A stretch of 64,000 nucleotides of DNA, taken from assembly GCA_027452245.1 (NCBI GenBank), contig DAIDGW010000081.1:1-64000 (forward strand). Direction: 5' to 3'. The position numbers and the translations under genes were made by a program. Shown piece by piece: positions 7,272 to 16,372 of the stretch (the first letter of the stretch is position 1; each line of letters starts with the position of its first letter). This stretch comes from Acidobacteriaceae bacterium. Lineage in GTDB: Bacteria > Acidobacteriota > Terriglobia > Terriglobales > Acidobacteriaceae. The notes beneath the pieces are model-generated. The model ran no database searches. It was not told the DNA's origin and saw nothing but the letters and a program-made list of their open reading frames with translations.

Positions 7272-8573
7272 CTAGTCAGGTAAGGGGTCGACCAGATAAA
7301 GATCGCGGCCGGCCTGGTCGACGATCAGCGTGTCGGGATCGCCTTTGTAATCCTCGCGACGGAAAGAGCGCGGGTCCATATAACCGAGATTCACCCTACG
7401 GCAGGTTTCGGCATTTACCTGTGAAGCCAGAGTGATCGAGTATCGTGGAACGATGGAGCCATCGGCGAGACGGCGCCCAGCGAACGCAACGTGCGTCAGG
7501 TGGGCGGCAACGCCGAGATTTTGCTGCAAGTCCAGGGACTCGGCCACGAGTTCGCGCACGACTTCGAGGGGCGCGTAGCCGTACTTCTCGATCAGCGCGC
7601 CATGCGTTTCGGAGATGGTTTGCAGCTGGGGCGCATAGATGAGCAGCGAGCCACCTTCTTCAATCACAGGACCAAGGCGGTAACTGGCTTTGCCGCCGAC
7701 CCAAAGATCTTCGTAATGCGAATCGAGCAAAGCGATGACGCGGCGGAACTTCCGTCCGGTGTACCTGATGTGCAGGTGGCGGCTGACGGCAGCGGCCTTA
7801 CGGAAGGCCAGGCGGAGATCTCCGCAGAAAAGTGCATGGGTGCGAAGGCGGCCATGGTCGCGGCTTACAACGGAATTGAGGGAGATGACCTGGGCAGGGA
7901 TGAAGTCGGCGGCCGCTTCGAAAAGATGGCGCGTGGGAGTTTCCACGCGTCCGATGGTGCGCTCGATGGTGGCGAGGGCACTCAGCCAGTGGCTGGCGTG
8001 AGTGAGTTCCGGTCCGGACACGCCGGGAAAAAAATATTTGGCTCCTCCGGAAAAGCCCGCCACTTCGTGCGGGACCGTGGTTCCGAAGATCAGGATGGTG
8101 TCATAGAGACCCCGAGCGAGCAGCCGGTTGACTTTCAACTCAATGGGGCGCGTGAGGAGTCCCCCCGTAAGTTCACGGACGCGCCCGGAGTCGAGGGCGC
8201 CGATGGAGATCAGCTTTTTGGGATCCGCCCAGTCGTGATCAAAGAGGCGGCCGAACCCGGGAACGTCGGCAGCGCGAATGGCACCGATCTTGGCGAGCTT
8301 CTCGGGCTCACTCATGGCCGAGTGTGTGCCCTGCGCAATCAGGACATCCAGTTTTGTGATGGCGCGGGAGCTTAAGATTTCAGCCGCGATGGGGAACAGC
8401 AGGGCGGTGTTGTCGTCGCGAGTTTTATCGGCAACGATGGCAAGAACCGAGGCGCCACGCTGCACATGATCCAGCGCATCGCACAAAATTTCGCGCAGTT
8501 CGTCCGTTCCAAGATCGGAAACGGCATCGCCGCGGCCGATGATGTCTGAATCGCCTCTGCATGCGACGGTCAT
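7272..8573 (-). CDS. LarA-family nickel-pincer racemase/epimerase
   Basis: 433 residues. The nickel-pincer cofactor site is recognisable: ADKTRDDNT (48-56, equivalent to the DxTR substrate/cofactor motif), GTH (H84), PHEVAGFSGGAKYFFPGVSG (H169 and K179) and THASHW (H195). The spacing H169-K179-H195 equals that of H174-K184-H200 in the Lactobacillus plantarum lactate racemase. The family racemises or epimerises 2-hydroxyacids and sugar acids, so the substrate here is open. No larB, larC or larE cofactor-synthesis gene is in the window. It is the most upstream gene of the minus-strand block, divergent from a small plus-strand gene. Confidence 0.88.
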   Translation of the reverse strand: MTVACRGDSDIIGRGDAVSDLGTDELREILCDALDHVQRGASVLAIVADKTRDDNTALLFPIAAEILSSRAITKLDVLIAQGTHSAMSEPEKLAKIGAIRAADVPGFGRLFDHDWADPKKLISIGALDSGRVRELTGGLLTRPIELKVNRLLARGLYDTILIFGTTVPHEVAGFSGGAKYFFPGVSGPELTHASHWLSALATIERTIGRVETPTRHLFEAAADFIPAQVISLNSVVSRDHGRLRTHALFCGDLRLAFRKAAAVSRHLHIRYTGRKFRRVIALLDSHYEDLWVGGKASYRLGPVIEEGGSLLIYAPQLQTISETHGALIEKYGYAPLEVVRELVAESLDLQQNLGVAAHLTHVAFAGRRLADGSIVPRYSITLASQVNAETCRRVNLGYMDPRSFRREDYKGDPDTLIVDQAGRDLYLVDPLPD

Positions 8574-8722
8574 GGCTTATCCGCGTTTCTTCCTCTACTT
8601 TGCCATCTCGCGAGCGACGGCACAGCGTTTCTTATTTCTACCATGGCGTAAGTTGGCGTTTGCCTTCAGGTCCAATCCTTTTAACATCTCAGGCAACGGT
8701 TGACGCAATTTCAGGAGACAAT

Positions 8723-8938
8723 ATGCGTGAAACCGAGGGAAACGAACGCTGGAGAACCATCGCGCAGCAAGTCTGTGAGGAAACCGATCCTGACCGCATG
8801 CTGGAGCTCTGCCAGGAGCTCGCGGGGCTGTTGGACCAATATCTCGCTGAACGCCTCCAAACAAAGAGCCTATGCGCAAGGCATCGTAAGAACGCTCGGG
8901 ATTTCTTCATGCGGCCGCCATTAAGGGTATTGCTGTAG
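8723..8938 (+). CDS. Small coiled-coil-like hypothetical protein (paralogue A)
   Basis: 71 residues from an ATG with a clear ribosome-binding site (AGGAGA at 8713-8718, four bases before the start). The middle reads EETDPDRMLELCQELAGLLD, a heptad-like amphipathic helix of the type 'W/xxLCxxxxxExDxxKhxxLxxEhxxLLxxxxxRL' that I recognise as a small protein family frequent in Acidobacteria. Closely similar in pattern to the protein at 9295-9507. The basic C-terminus (ARHRKNARDFFMRPPLRVLL) is not shared. Function unknown. Confidence 0.65.
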   Translation: MRETEGNERWRTIAQQVCEETDPDRMLELCQELAGLLDQYLAERLQTKSLCARHRKNARDFFMRPPLRVLL

Positions 8939-9294
8939 TAATGGGTCAGAAATAGCCTCAGGCAATTCTTAATGTGTAGAGTTTGCTATGAGGAATGGGC
9001 CAGTCATCCTTCCCTGGATGCCGGCTCCGCCGGTACGATCGTGAACACCGCGTCATAACATGTTGGAATGAAATGCTCGGACCGGCAAAGCGTCCTAGTG
9101 ATTCCCCTTATACTTCGAATTGGCCCACCGGTTGCTAAATACACGTGCATAGTCAGAACGCGGGCTGTAATGCCAAAGCATCTAGCCGCCGCGACTACGC
9201 TCCGCTTGTTAGCGCTTTCAGGTTCGTAACGTTGCGTTTGACCAGAGTTTGCTTGGGGGCAGCGCTTCACATTCTATATGTATTAGTTAATATT
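8939..9294. other. Intergenic stretch of 356 bases between two small related genes
   Basis: No convincing gene, tRNA or terminator. The only structure noted is a short GC-rich inverted repeat (CCGGC/GCCGG around TCC) near 9021-9033. The reading frames present lack ribosome-binding sites and family-like sequence. Confidence 0.5.
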
Positions 9295-9507
9295 ATGATC
9301 GAACCAATCATCGTGCCAGCTAACCAACAAGTGATTGCGCCGCTTACGTTCCCGATTATGAGACCAGAAGAACGAGAACGCATGAATTACCTGCTGGGGC
9401 AGATCCAGGAAGAAAAGGACCAGGAGAAATTTCTCGCCCTGGTACGGGAACTGAATGATTTGTTGGAACACAAGAATAAGCGGCTGGGGCCACAGGAGGG
9501 TGGATAA
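9295..9507 (+). CDS. Small coiled-coil-like hypothetical protein (paralogue B)
   Basis: 70 residues starting at ATG 9295; no strong ribosome-binding site precedes it, so the start is chosen because the helical part follows. After a 22-residue leader (MIEPIIVPANQQ...), residues 25-65 form one amphipathic helix: RMNYLLGQIQEEKDQEKFLA and then LVRELNDLLEHKNKRL. This matches the pattern of the protein at 8723-8938 (E-E/D-x-D/x-hydrophobic-x-x-L-x-x-E-L-x-x-L-L). Function unknown. Confidence 0.65.
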   Translation: MIEPIIVPANQQVIAPLTFPIMRPEERERMNYLLGQIQEEKDQEKFLALVRELNDLLEHKNKRLGPQEGG

Positions 9508-9712
9508 GAGGGGCCAAGCGCGCTCCCGAATCGCACAAATTTCCGGGCTCCCATGATCCTGCCTCCAACTCTGTCGCCTTCCCCTCTCAAGCAACCGGCA
9601 GGCATATATCAGGAACAATTCCCCGCCCTCTTGCGTACCCAAGACATATGCCAAGTGAAGTTGGAGTCTTGCCTGGAGTATGATCCTTCGGAATGTAAAA
9701 CAGGGGTTCCTC

Positions 9713-11770
9713 ATGAAAAGAGGTTTATTCGTCCTGATTTTTCCATTGGTCAGCGTCATGGCGCTGTCGTGGATCGTTTTGCGGAGATCGGAGAGCGCTC
9801 CGGAAGTGGAAGCTGCCGGGCCTAAGATAACGGCTCCGGCTGCGGCCGACAAGAACAGTGCGGATTTGTCAATTCCCGACACGACCATCGCGGTTAATTC
9901 GATCACTCCTATGTCGCAGCGCATCGTCCATTACGAAATTGACGCGCACTATGACCCGGCCAAGCACACGGTAGACGCAAGCGAGGTGCTCACGTACCAC
10001 AACCTAACCGGACAGGCCCTCGACACCTTCCCCTTCCATCTTTACCAGAACGCGTTTCAGCCGAAGGCAACATGGGTGCGGGAGGCAAAGCTGATCGGCA
10101 ATCGCGATACCTCTTACGACAAGTGGGACCCCAAGGAATATGGCGCAGAAGATATCAAGAGCTTCGAAGTCGTGGGCCAGGGGGATCTGACGAAGGATCT
10201 GAAATTTATCTCTCCCGATGACGGCAATCCTGACGACAAGACGGTCGTGCAAGTACAGGTGCCCAAGCCGATCCCGCCCAATGCCTACGTGCAATTCAAG
10301 ATTGCCTTCCACGATCAGATGCCGGAGACACAAGCGCGTTCGGGATGGAAGCGGGACTTCGTGCTGGGGGGACAATGGTTCCCGAAAGTCGGTGTGTGGT
10401 GGCACGGCAAATGGAATTGCCATCAATATCACGCGACGACAGAGTTTTTCGCGGATTTTGGCGTCTACGACGTGAAGTTGACTCTTCCGCAGAATGAGGT
10501 CGTCGGCGCCAGCGGAGTGTTGGTCAGCAGCGGCAAGAATCCCGATGGCACGGCGACCTACACCTATCATGGCGACGACATTCACGACTTCGCCTGGACC
10601 GCCAGCCCACGCTACAAAGTGAAGGATGCGGTCTACCAGGGACAGATGGGACCGGTGGACATGCACATCATGATGCAACCGGCTCACTGGGACCAGGTGG
10701 ACCGGCACGAGCAGATTCTGCGGGGATCACTCGCGCACTTCGAGAAGTGGTACGGGCCCTATCCGTACAAAACAATTACTCTGGTCGATCCGGAACCGGA
10801 TTCGGCCGCGGGGGGTATGGAGTATCCCACGTTTATCACGGGAGGAACGTCCTGGTGGATGCCGGAAGGCTTCCATGAGCCGGAACTGGTGGTGGAACAC
10901 GAGTTCGGGCATCAGTACTGGTACGGTATGGTGGCCACCAACGAGTTTGAAGAGGCCTGGATGGACGAGGGCATCAACAGCTACACCGAAGTAAAGGTTC
11001 TCGACTCGATCCTGGGCCGACGAACTTCGATCATGAACCAAGCTGGAGTGACGGCGGGAGAACGGGAACTGCAGCGCCTGCAATACATCAGCCTTCCAAC
11101 CTTCGATCCCATGGCGGAGTACGCCTATGACTTCTACAACTTCAATTCCTATGGCGGCGTGACGTACGGGAAAACGGCCAGCGTGCTGTTGACGGTGGAA
11201 AAAATGATTGGCGAAGACACCATGCAGCGCGCCATGCACACCTATTTCATGAAGTACCGGTTTACGCATCCCACAAAAGACGACTTCCTGAACACAATTG
11301 AGGAAGTCTCCGGCAGGAACGATCTCAAACAGTATTTCGACCAGGCGGTCAATGGAACGCAGGTGCTGGATTACGAAGTGAGCCGCATCGACTCGTATCC
11401 GGATAACTGGTATCAGGATGCGAAAAAGTCCAAGAAGGACGACAAGAACACGGTCTATCAGGACACGGTGTGGGTGCACCGCAAGGGAGATTTCCTGCTG
11501 CCGGTCGAGGTGCAGATCAAATTCGACAATGGCGAAACCGTGCGCGAGCACTGGGACGGGCAATCCCGCTGGACAAAATTCAGCTATCAGCGTAAGGCGA
11601 AGGTCGAATCGGCGCAGATCGATCCGGACAACAACATTTGGATCGACCGCAACAGCTTCGACCGGAGCAAGACGGCCAAGCCGAATCCGGCAGCGGCCCG
11701 CAAGTTGGGCAATTACTGGATGTTCGTCACAGAATGGGCGAGCCAAGCGCTGGCCTGGTGGGGAGTCTAG
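9713..11770 (+). CDS. M1-family (gluzincin) metallopeptidase, exported or membrane-anchored
   Basis: 685 residues from the ATG at 9713, preceded by AGGGG at 9702-9706. A hydrophobic segment at residues 4-21 is a signal or anchor sequence. The substrate-binding GGMEYP motif (the family's GxMEN variant) lies near residue 367 and the zinc site HEFGH at about 396-400, followed exactly 18 residues later by the third ligand E in WMDEG, the M1 arrangement HExxH-x18-E. The N-terminal beta domain (VHYEIDAHYDPAKHTVDASE) precedes it. It probably removes N-terminal residues from peptides in the periplasm. A membrane protein gene follows after nine bases. Confidence 0.9.
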   Translation: MKRGLFVLIFPLVSVMALSWIVLRRSESAPEVEAAGPKITAPAAADKNSADLSIPDTTIAVNSITPMSQRIVHYEIDAHYDPAKHTVDASEVLTYHNLTGQALDTFPFHLYQNAFQPKATWVREAKLIGNRDTSYDKWDPKEYGAEDIKSFEVVGQGDLTKDLKFISPDDGNPDDKTVVQVQVPKPIPPNAYVQFKIAFHDQMPETQARSGWKRDFVLGGQWFPKVGVWWHGKWNCHQYHATTEFFADFGVYDVKLTLPQNEVVGASGVLVSSGKNPDGTATYTYHGDDIHDFAWTASPRYKVKDAVYQGQMGPVDMHIMMQPAHWDQVDRHEQILRGSLAHFEKWYGPYPYKTITLVDPEPDSAAGGMEYPTFITGGTSWWMPEGFHEPELVVEHEFGHQYWYGMVATNEFEEAWMDEGINSYTEVKVLDSILGRRTSIMNQAGVTAGERELQRLQYISLPTFDPMAEYAYDFYNFNSYGGVTYGKTASVLLTVEKMIGEDTMQRAMHTYFMKYRFTHPTKDDFLNTIEEVSGRNDLKQYFDQAVNGTQVLDYEVSRIDSYPDNWYQDAKKSKKDDKNTVYQDTVWVHRKGDFLLPVEVQIKFDNGETVREHWDGQSRWTKFSYQRKAKVESAQIDPDNNIWIDRNSFDRSKTAKPNPAAARKLGNYWMFVTEWASQALAWWGV

Positions 11771-11779
11771 GAGGACCGA

Positions 11780-12772
11780 ATGCAAAAACAATCGAATCAC
11801 GCGAAGAAAGGTTTACTGGCAAGCGGCGCCTCCATGGTGGGGAACAACAAGCGGTATATCTTCTGGTTCTTCATCCTCAACCTGACCCTGGGATCGTTCG
11901 CAACAGCAGCATTCCGCAACCAGGCGCACTCGATTCTCGACAATAGCCTCTATTCGGGACGTCTGGTGCACGGCTTCGATATGGCGGCATTCGTTGAGTT
12001 GATGATGCGTCCCGAGTTCGGCCCGACGAAGGCCGCAACGATGTCGGCGTTCTACTTCATCTTTCTGTTTTTTGTCGGCACGGCGCTGTTTCTGCCGGGA
12101 GTTTTTCAGGGATTCGCCGCGACCTATCGGCTGCAGCGGGAGGAATTTTTTCGTGCGTGCGGAAGGAATTTGTGGCGCTTCGTCCGCCTGCTGATCGTGT
12201 CGGGGATCGTTTTAGGCATCGCGGCCGGCATTCTGTTTGGCGCGCAAGGGGCGCTGGTGAAGAAAGCGGGAGAGAGCACGAACGAGTTGCTGCCCTTCGA
12301 GATCAATCTGCTCATGCTCACGATTATTTTTCTTATCATGAGCACCGTGCGGATCTGGTTCGACCTCGCTGAAGCGGACGTTGTGCTGAGCGATCAAAAT
12401 GCCGTCCGCAAATCCCTCGGCAAAGGCTGGCGCTCCATGCTTCGCGGCTGGGGAAGCCTGCTGGGCAGCTACGTCCTGACCACAATCATTGCGGGGGCGA
12501 TTTTGTATATCGGGTTGTGGGTATGGATTAAGCTAGTCGCTCCGGAGAGCATTCTGGGAGCATTTTTCGTCAGCCAGGTCACGCTGCTGTTGCTGCTGAT
12601 CCCGCGGTTCTGGCAACGGGGCATAGCCGTGACCTACTGGCAGCAGAGAATGGCCGAACCAATCCTTGTGGTGGAACCAGCGGCGGTGATCGCAGCACCC
12701 GCGCCGGGCACCAGCGAACCGGTGGTGGCGCCGGTCATCCCGACGGGCGCTACCGAGACTCCGACGGCGTAG
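11780..12772 (+). CDS. Multi-spanning membrane protein of unknown function
   Basis: 330 residues; ATG at 11780, with GGAGG at 11770-11774 overlapping the end of the peptidase gene. About six helices: FWFFILNLTLGSFATAAF near the N-terminus, FYFIFLFFVGTALFLPGVF, LLIVSGIVLGIAAGILFG, LLMLTIIFLIMSTVRIWF, YVLTTIIAGAILYIGLWVW and FVSQVTLLLLLIPRFW, then a soluble Ala/Pro/Val-rich tail of about 50 residues. The layout is that of a DUF4013-like or ABC-permease-like membrane protein, but no definite family is recognised. Operon-like position after the M1 peptidase suggests a functional pair. Confidence 0.75.
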   Translation: MQKQSNHAKKGLLASGASMVGNNKRYIFWFFILNLTLGSFATAAFRNQAHSILDNSLYSGRLVHGFDMAAFVELMMRPEFGPTKAATMSAFYFIFLFFVGTALFLPGVFQGFAATYRLQREEFFRACGRNLWRFVRLLIVSGIVLGIAAGILFGAQGALVKKAGESTNELLPFEINLLMLTIIFLIMSTVRIWFDLAEADVVLSDQNAVRKSLGKGWRSMLRGWGSLLGSYVLTTIIAGAILYIGLWVWIKLVAPESILGAFFVSQVTLLLLLIPRFWQRGIAVTYWQQRMAEPILVVEPAAVIAAPAPGTSEPVVAPVIPTGATETPTA

Positions 12773-12787
12773 TTCTTTGCCGCAATC

Positions 12788-14452
12788 TCAGGGTCTGGTC
12801 GTAGTAGGGGCGAACTGGTTCCTGCTTTCGTCTTTGTAACCGAAATCCAGGCCAAACTTTGGAGCTTGACGGGTTCCCGTGATCTTGAACGGCACCTCGG
12901 TTCCAGCGCCGTCCTTGGCGAAGAATGGATCGACAGCTTTCAGCAGGAATGACTTCCAGCCGGTCGTCATCTGCGAGAGCTTGGCCTGCAACTTCAACTT
13001 CCCGTGAAAATCGAAGAGATCGCCATCCAGGCTGTACTGGCCGGTGACGTTGGCGTGCGTTCCCGGCATGGAAAATTTCAAGGACGAGAACGACAAGACA
13101 CTCTTGGCAAGGCGGAAGTTGCCGGCAACGTCGGAGGCCACGTTTTTGGGCAATTCTTGCTTCGCCTGTTTCGGCTTTCCCTGGCTAATCAGGCTCATCG
13201 AGTCGATACGATCCTGGAGTTTGTCATTCGTAAAATGCGCTGCTGGAACGTGGAATCTTCCCGCCAGCGTGAGCCGGCTCACCAGGTCGCCATGGCCGGG
13301 AACGATTTCAAGATCTGTGTTCATCTCGACCGGCCCGGTCATCACGGGAGGATTGGTACGAACTCCCAGGCGCAACAGGTCTTCGATGCGAGCGTGGTCG
13401 ATCAGCACATGAAGCCTGATTTCGTGTCCGGGCACATTACCCATGCGAACCACTTTGCCGCTGGCAGTCAGCGAAGAATGCAGAAACCGGGCGCGAACGG
13501 GCTCCAGATAAGTATCGCCGTCGGTGCCATCGACGATGGCGTGAAATTCGGTGTGCAGCGGAACCGGATGGCCGCTCACGTTCAGCCGGAAGTCGGGCGT
13601 GTCGGTCTGGCCTTCAACGACAATCCGGCCAAGTGTGCCGCCGTAGTTGCCGGTCGATGACAAAATGCCGGCAATTCCCTTCAGCGTGCCCAGATTCGCG
13701 TTGGTAAAGCTATAACTGCCTTCGACCGCGGTATTACGCGGACTTCGTTCGTTGATCGGTCCAAAACGGCCGGTGGAATGGATATCACCTTTAGGTTTGG
13801 GATTAACCAAAGTGGCGTCGAACTGGAACGGGCGGCCGGGACCGATGTCTTTCATTTTGATGGTGCTAATCTGAAAATCCAGCGGCGGCTTGCCCGGACG
13901 ATTCGTGTTGATGAGGAGTTGCGTGTCATGGCAGATGAATTCATCGACCGCGATCCTCATCTTGCCATGATGGTGCAGTTCATGGACCTGTTCCTGGTCG
14001 GTTTGCTTCGGCGGAATGTTCAACGTCAGCCCATCGACGTAAACCGTGTGCACGCGCATGGGGTCGAGGAAGAGATCGCCCAGCGGAGTGGCGAAGCGGA
14101 ATTCTCTGACTTCGAGCAGGGGCTGGACCCCGGGTTGGAAGGGATTCGGATCAGCCGTGCCGTAGATCCGCAATCCTCCACCGGAGACTTCCAGTCCATT
14201 CAGGACAGAGACGTCTAGTGTGGCGAGTTCTACGCGGCTGTGGAAGCGAGTTTCCAGGCTTTCGATCACCCGGGCGCGCAGAATCGGCTCAGCGCGGTCC
14301 ATGGCCATCCGCACCGCAATCGCGGCGACGATCAGCAGGAGCAAAGATGAGCCCACGATCCATCGCCAGGGACGCCAATGACGTTTACTTTCAGGCTCTG
14401 CATCCGGGTCGGGCGGCAATGCGGTAGAACGGGTTGACGACAAGGTAGGCAC
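12788..14452 (-). CDS. AsmA-like inner-membrane-anchored protein
   Basis: 554 residues: a cytoplasmic Pro/Arg-rich N-terminus, one membrane helix (about 31-49, WIVGSSLLLLIVAAIAVRMA) and a long periplasmic beta-rich region. The segment after the helix, ILRARVIESLETRFHSRVEL followed by LDVSVLNGLEVSGGGLRIYG, is the classical AsmA/DUF748 N-terminal pattern; the C-terminal GNFRLAKSVLSFSSLKFSMP and ANVTGQYSLDGDLFDFHGKL repeat the AsmA_2-like 'GxYxLxxxxhxFxGxL' motif. Such proteins are thought to move phospholipids between membranes. It ends 15 bases from the convergent membrane protein gene and is divergent from the MFS gene. Confidence 0.82.
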   Translation of the reverse strand: MPTLSSTRSTALPPDPDAEPESKRHWRPWRWIVGSSLLLLIVAAIAVRMAMDRAEPILRARVIESLETRFHSRVELATLDVSVLNGLEVSGGGLRIYGTADPNPFQPGVQPLLEVREFRFATPLGDLFLDPMRVHTVYVDGLTLNIPPKQTDQEQVHELHHHGKMRIAVDEFICHDTQLLINTNRPGKPPLDFQISTIKMKDIGPGRPFQFDATLVNPKPKGDIHSTGRFGPINERSPRNTAVEGSYSFTNANLGTLKGIAGILSSTGNYGGTLGRIVVEGQTDTPDFRLNVSGHPVPLHTEFHAIVDGTDGDTYLEPVRARFLHSSLTASGKVVRMGNVPGHEIRLHVLIDHARIEDLLRLGVRTNPPVMTGPVEMNTDLEIVPGHGDLVSRLTLAGRFHVPAAHFTNDKLQDRIDSMSLISQGKPKQAKQELPKNVASDVAGNFRLAKSVLSFSSLKFSMPGTHANVTGQYSLDGDLFDFHGKLKLQAKLSQMTTGWKSFLLKAVDPFFAKDGAGTEVPFKITGTRQAPKFGLDFGYKDESRNQFAPTTTRP

Positions 14453-14688
14453 AGCGAATTAGTTGCTCTCACTCCGAATGCGCACAATCCGGAGATTCCT
14501 GCATGACTCAGCAACGGGGTATGCAGATGACCGGGGACTTACCCTTAATTTTACGCGCCGCACCGGGACGATTGCAGGACAACCGCCGGGGTCGATCCCG
14601 CGAGTAGCGCTAGATCCCGAAGCGGTTCCGGCCTGATTCTGCTAATCTTCTCTACTCTCTTTTTCCCTCACGATTATCGGAGCCTACG

Positions 14689-15987
14689 GTGCTAGAAGAA
14701 CAGGCCTTAACTACTGAAACCACTCTTCCTGAGCCAAGCCGGATGTATCGCTGGCTCGTACTGGTCTTCGTCAGCCTGGCGATGTTCGGCAGTTACTACG
14801 CGTATGACGCGCTGAGCCCCGTCGCCGACGTTCTCAAGCAGCAACTCGGATTCACCGACAGCGCCATCGGGTTTCTGCAGGCGATCTACAGCTTTCCCAA
14901 TATCTTCACGGTTCTGATCGGCGGCGTGATCATCGACCGGATCGGGTTGCGGAAATCGCTGATGATCTTCGGCGTTCTCTCATTCGTAGGCCCCATCATC
15001 ACAGCGACTTCGGGGCACCTTTCGGTGATGGCGACGGGCCGATTGATCTTCGGCATGGGTGCGGAATCCCTGAATGTCGCGGTGACCACGGCGCTAGCCC
15101 GGTGGTTTCGCGGAAAAGAACTGAGCTTCGCATTTGGACTCAACCTGACGGCATCGCGACTGGGAACGTTCTTCGCGCTGAACTCGCCAACCTGGGCGCC
15201 TTGGGCATTCGCAAGCTGGCGGACCCCGTTTCTCATCTCGGTAGGTTTTGCGTCGCTATGTGTCATTGGCGCGGTTATCTACTGGGGAATGGAAGTCTGG
15301 GCGGAGAAGAATTACCACCTCGGGGATATTTCGACAGAAAAGATCGTGTTCTCCGATTTGTGGAAGTTCGGCAAGAGTTATTGGCTGATTGTGGCGCTAT
15401 GCATTGTCTTTTATTCGGCGATCTTCCCCTTCCAGACCTTTGCCGTGAAGTTCTTCATGGAAGCCCATGGCACATCACGCGAGTTTGGTGGGTTCCTGTC
15501 GAGCATGCTGACATTGTTTGCCATGATTGCGACGCCGCTGTTTGGACTATGGGTGGACCGGGTGGGCAAGCGGGCGTTGCTGATGATGTTCGGCTCGATG
15601 CTGTTGATCCCCGTGTATCTGATGATGGCGTACACACATGTAAGCCTCTACGTGCCAATGGCAATGATGGGCGTGGCATTCTCGCTGATTCCCGCGGTCA
15701 TGTGGCCGTCGGTCGCGTACATCGTGGATCAGGCGAAGCTGGGAACGGCGTACGGCCTGATGACGATGATTCAAAACATCGGGTTGTTCGGTTTCAACAT
15801 CCTAGTAGGCTGGGCCAACACGTATTCCCGCGCCAATGCCACAAATCCGGCGGGCTATAACCTGGGAATGTGGATCTTTTCGTGCCTTGGTTTCCTGGGG
15901 GTGTTGTTCGCGTTCCTGCTGCGACAGCGGGAAATAGGCCCGCATGGCCATGGGCTGGAGACCATTACATCGCGCAAGGCGGCCTGA
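14689..15987 (+). CDS. MFS transporter resembling MFSD1
   Basis: 432 residues, 12 predicted helices, GTG start at 14689 (an ATG at residue 19, MYRWLVL, is an alternative). MFS motif A is seen as GGVIIDRIGLRKS after helix 2 and again as GLWVDRVGKRALL in the second half. The segment LARWFRGKELSFAFGLNLTA is strikingly like the corresponding region of eukaryotic MFSD1, which carries dipeptides. Located in the inner membrane. Substrate is unproven; a peptide carrier is the best guess. Divergent from the AsmA-like gene across 236 bases. Confidence 0.85.
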   Translation: MLEEQALTTETTLPEPSRMYRWLVLVFVSLAMFGSYYAYDALSPVADVLKQQLGFTDSAIGFLQAIYSFPNIFTVLIGGVIIDRIGLRKSLMIFGVLSFVGPIITATSGHLSVMATGRLIFGMGAESLNVAVTTALARWFRGKELSFAFGLNLTASRLGTFFALNSPTWAPWAFASWRTPFLISVGFASLCVIGAVIYWGMEVWAEKNYHLGDISTEKIVFSDLWKFGKSYWLIVALCIVFYSAIFPFQTFAVKFFMEAHGTSREFGGFLSSMLTLFAMIATPLFGLWVDRVGKRALLMMFGSMLLIPVYLMMAYTHVSLYVPMAMMGVAFSLIPAVMWPSVAYIVDQAKLGTAYGLMTMIQNIGLFGFNILVGWANTYSRANATNPAGYNLGMWIFSCLGFLGVLFAFLLRQREIGPHGHGLETITSRKAA

Positions 15988-16372
15988 GAGCGGCGAATCG
16001 CGGTCCGAGGACGCTGGATTTCGTTGTAACTATGGGTTGTAACTATGGAAGGGCATCCTGCATTTTCTATTTTGGGAGAATCCTCAAAATCACGGAAAGA
16101 TGGGGTTGGGAATTGGGCAGAACTCCCAATTTTCAGAGAATTCCCCATTAAATTGCGGATGGAGTATAACAGTGATACGCCGCTCGTCTCCAAGACCCTT
16201 GAAGTGAATGGTTTCCGGAGAATAAATGGCCAGAAACAGCATACGGATAATGGAAGAAAAGCTCTAAGATCCTGAATATTGGCACAGGCGGCTGTCCTTC
16301 GGATTGTCTGCAAGCCATACAACAAAAAGATAGTTATGCCGCATCTGATCAATTGCGGCCGGAAAAGGTGAC
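15988..16372. other. Intergenic stretch of 385 bases before the sigma factor gene
   Basis: No supported gene. It is visibly more A/T-rich than its surroundings and contains a tandem 13-base repeat (16023-16048) and an inverted repeat AATTGGG / CCCAATT (16111-16117 and 16125-16131) followed by TTTC, a weak terminator-like hairpin for the MFS gene. A TTGGCAC near 16276 looks like the left half of a sigma-54 site but lacks the right half. The promoter of the sigma factor operon should lie in its distal part. Confidence 0.5.
16023..16048. repeat. Perfect tandem duplication of a 13-base unit
   Basis: Two head-to-tail copies of GTTGTAACTATGG (16023-16035 and 16036-16048), without mismatch, in the intergenic region after the MFS gene. 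No coding role. Confidence 0.9.

Noticed and set aside
7491-8375. Plus-strand open frame opposite the LarA-family gene
   Set aside because: The LarA pincer residues are intact on the minus strand.
10727-11800. Minus-strand open frame opposite the M1 peptidase
   Set aside because: It covers the catalytic region of a well-supported plus-strand gene and shows no domain.
16045-16275. 76-codon plus-strand frame in the gap before the sigma factor
   Set aside because: No ribosome-binding site, A/T-rich, and no recognisable sequence.
16276-16295. Possible sigma-54 promoter (TTGGCAC)
   Set aside because: The TTGC half at the required spacing is missing.
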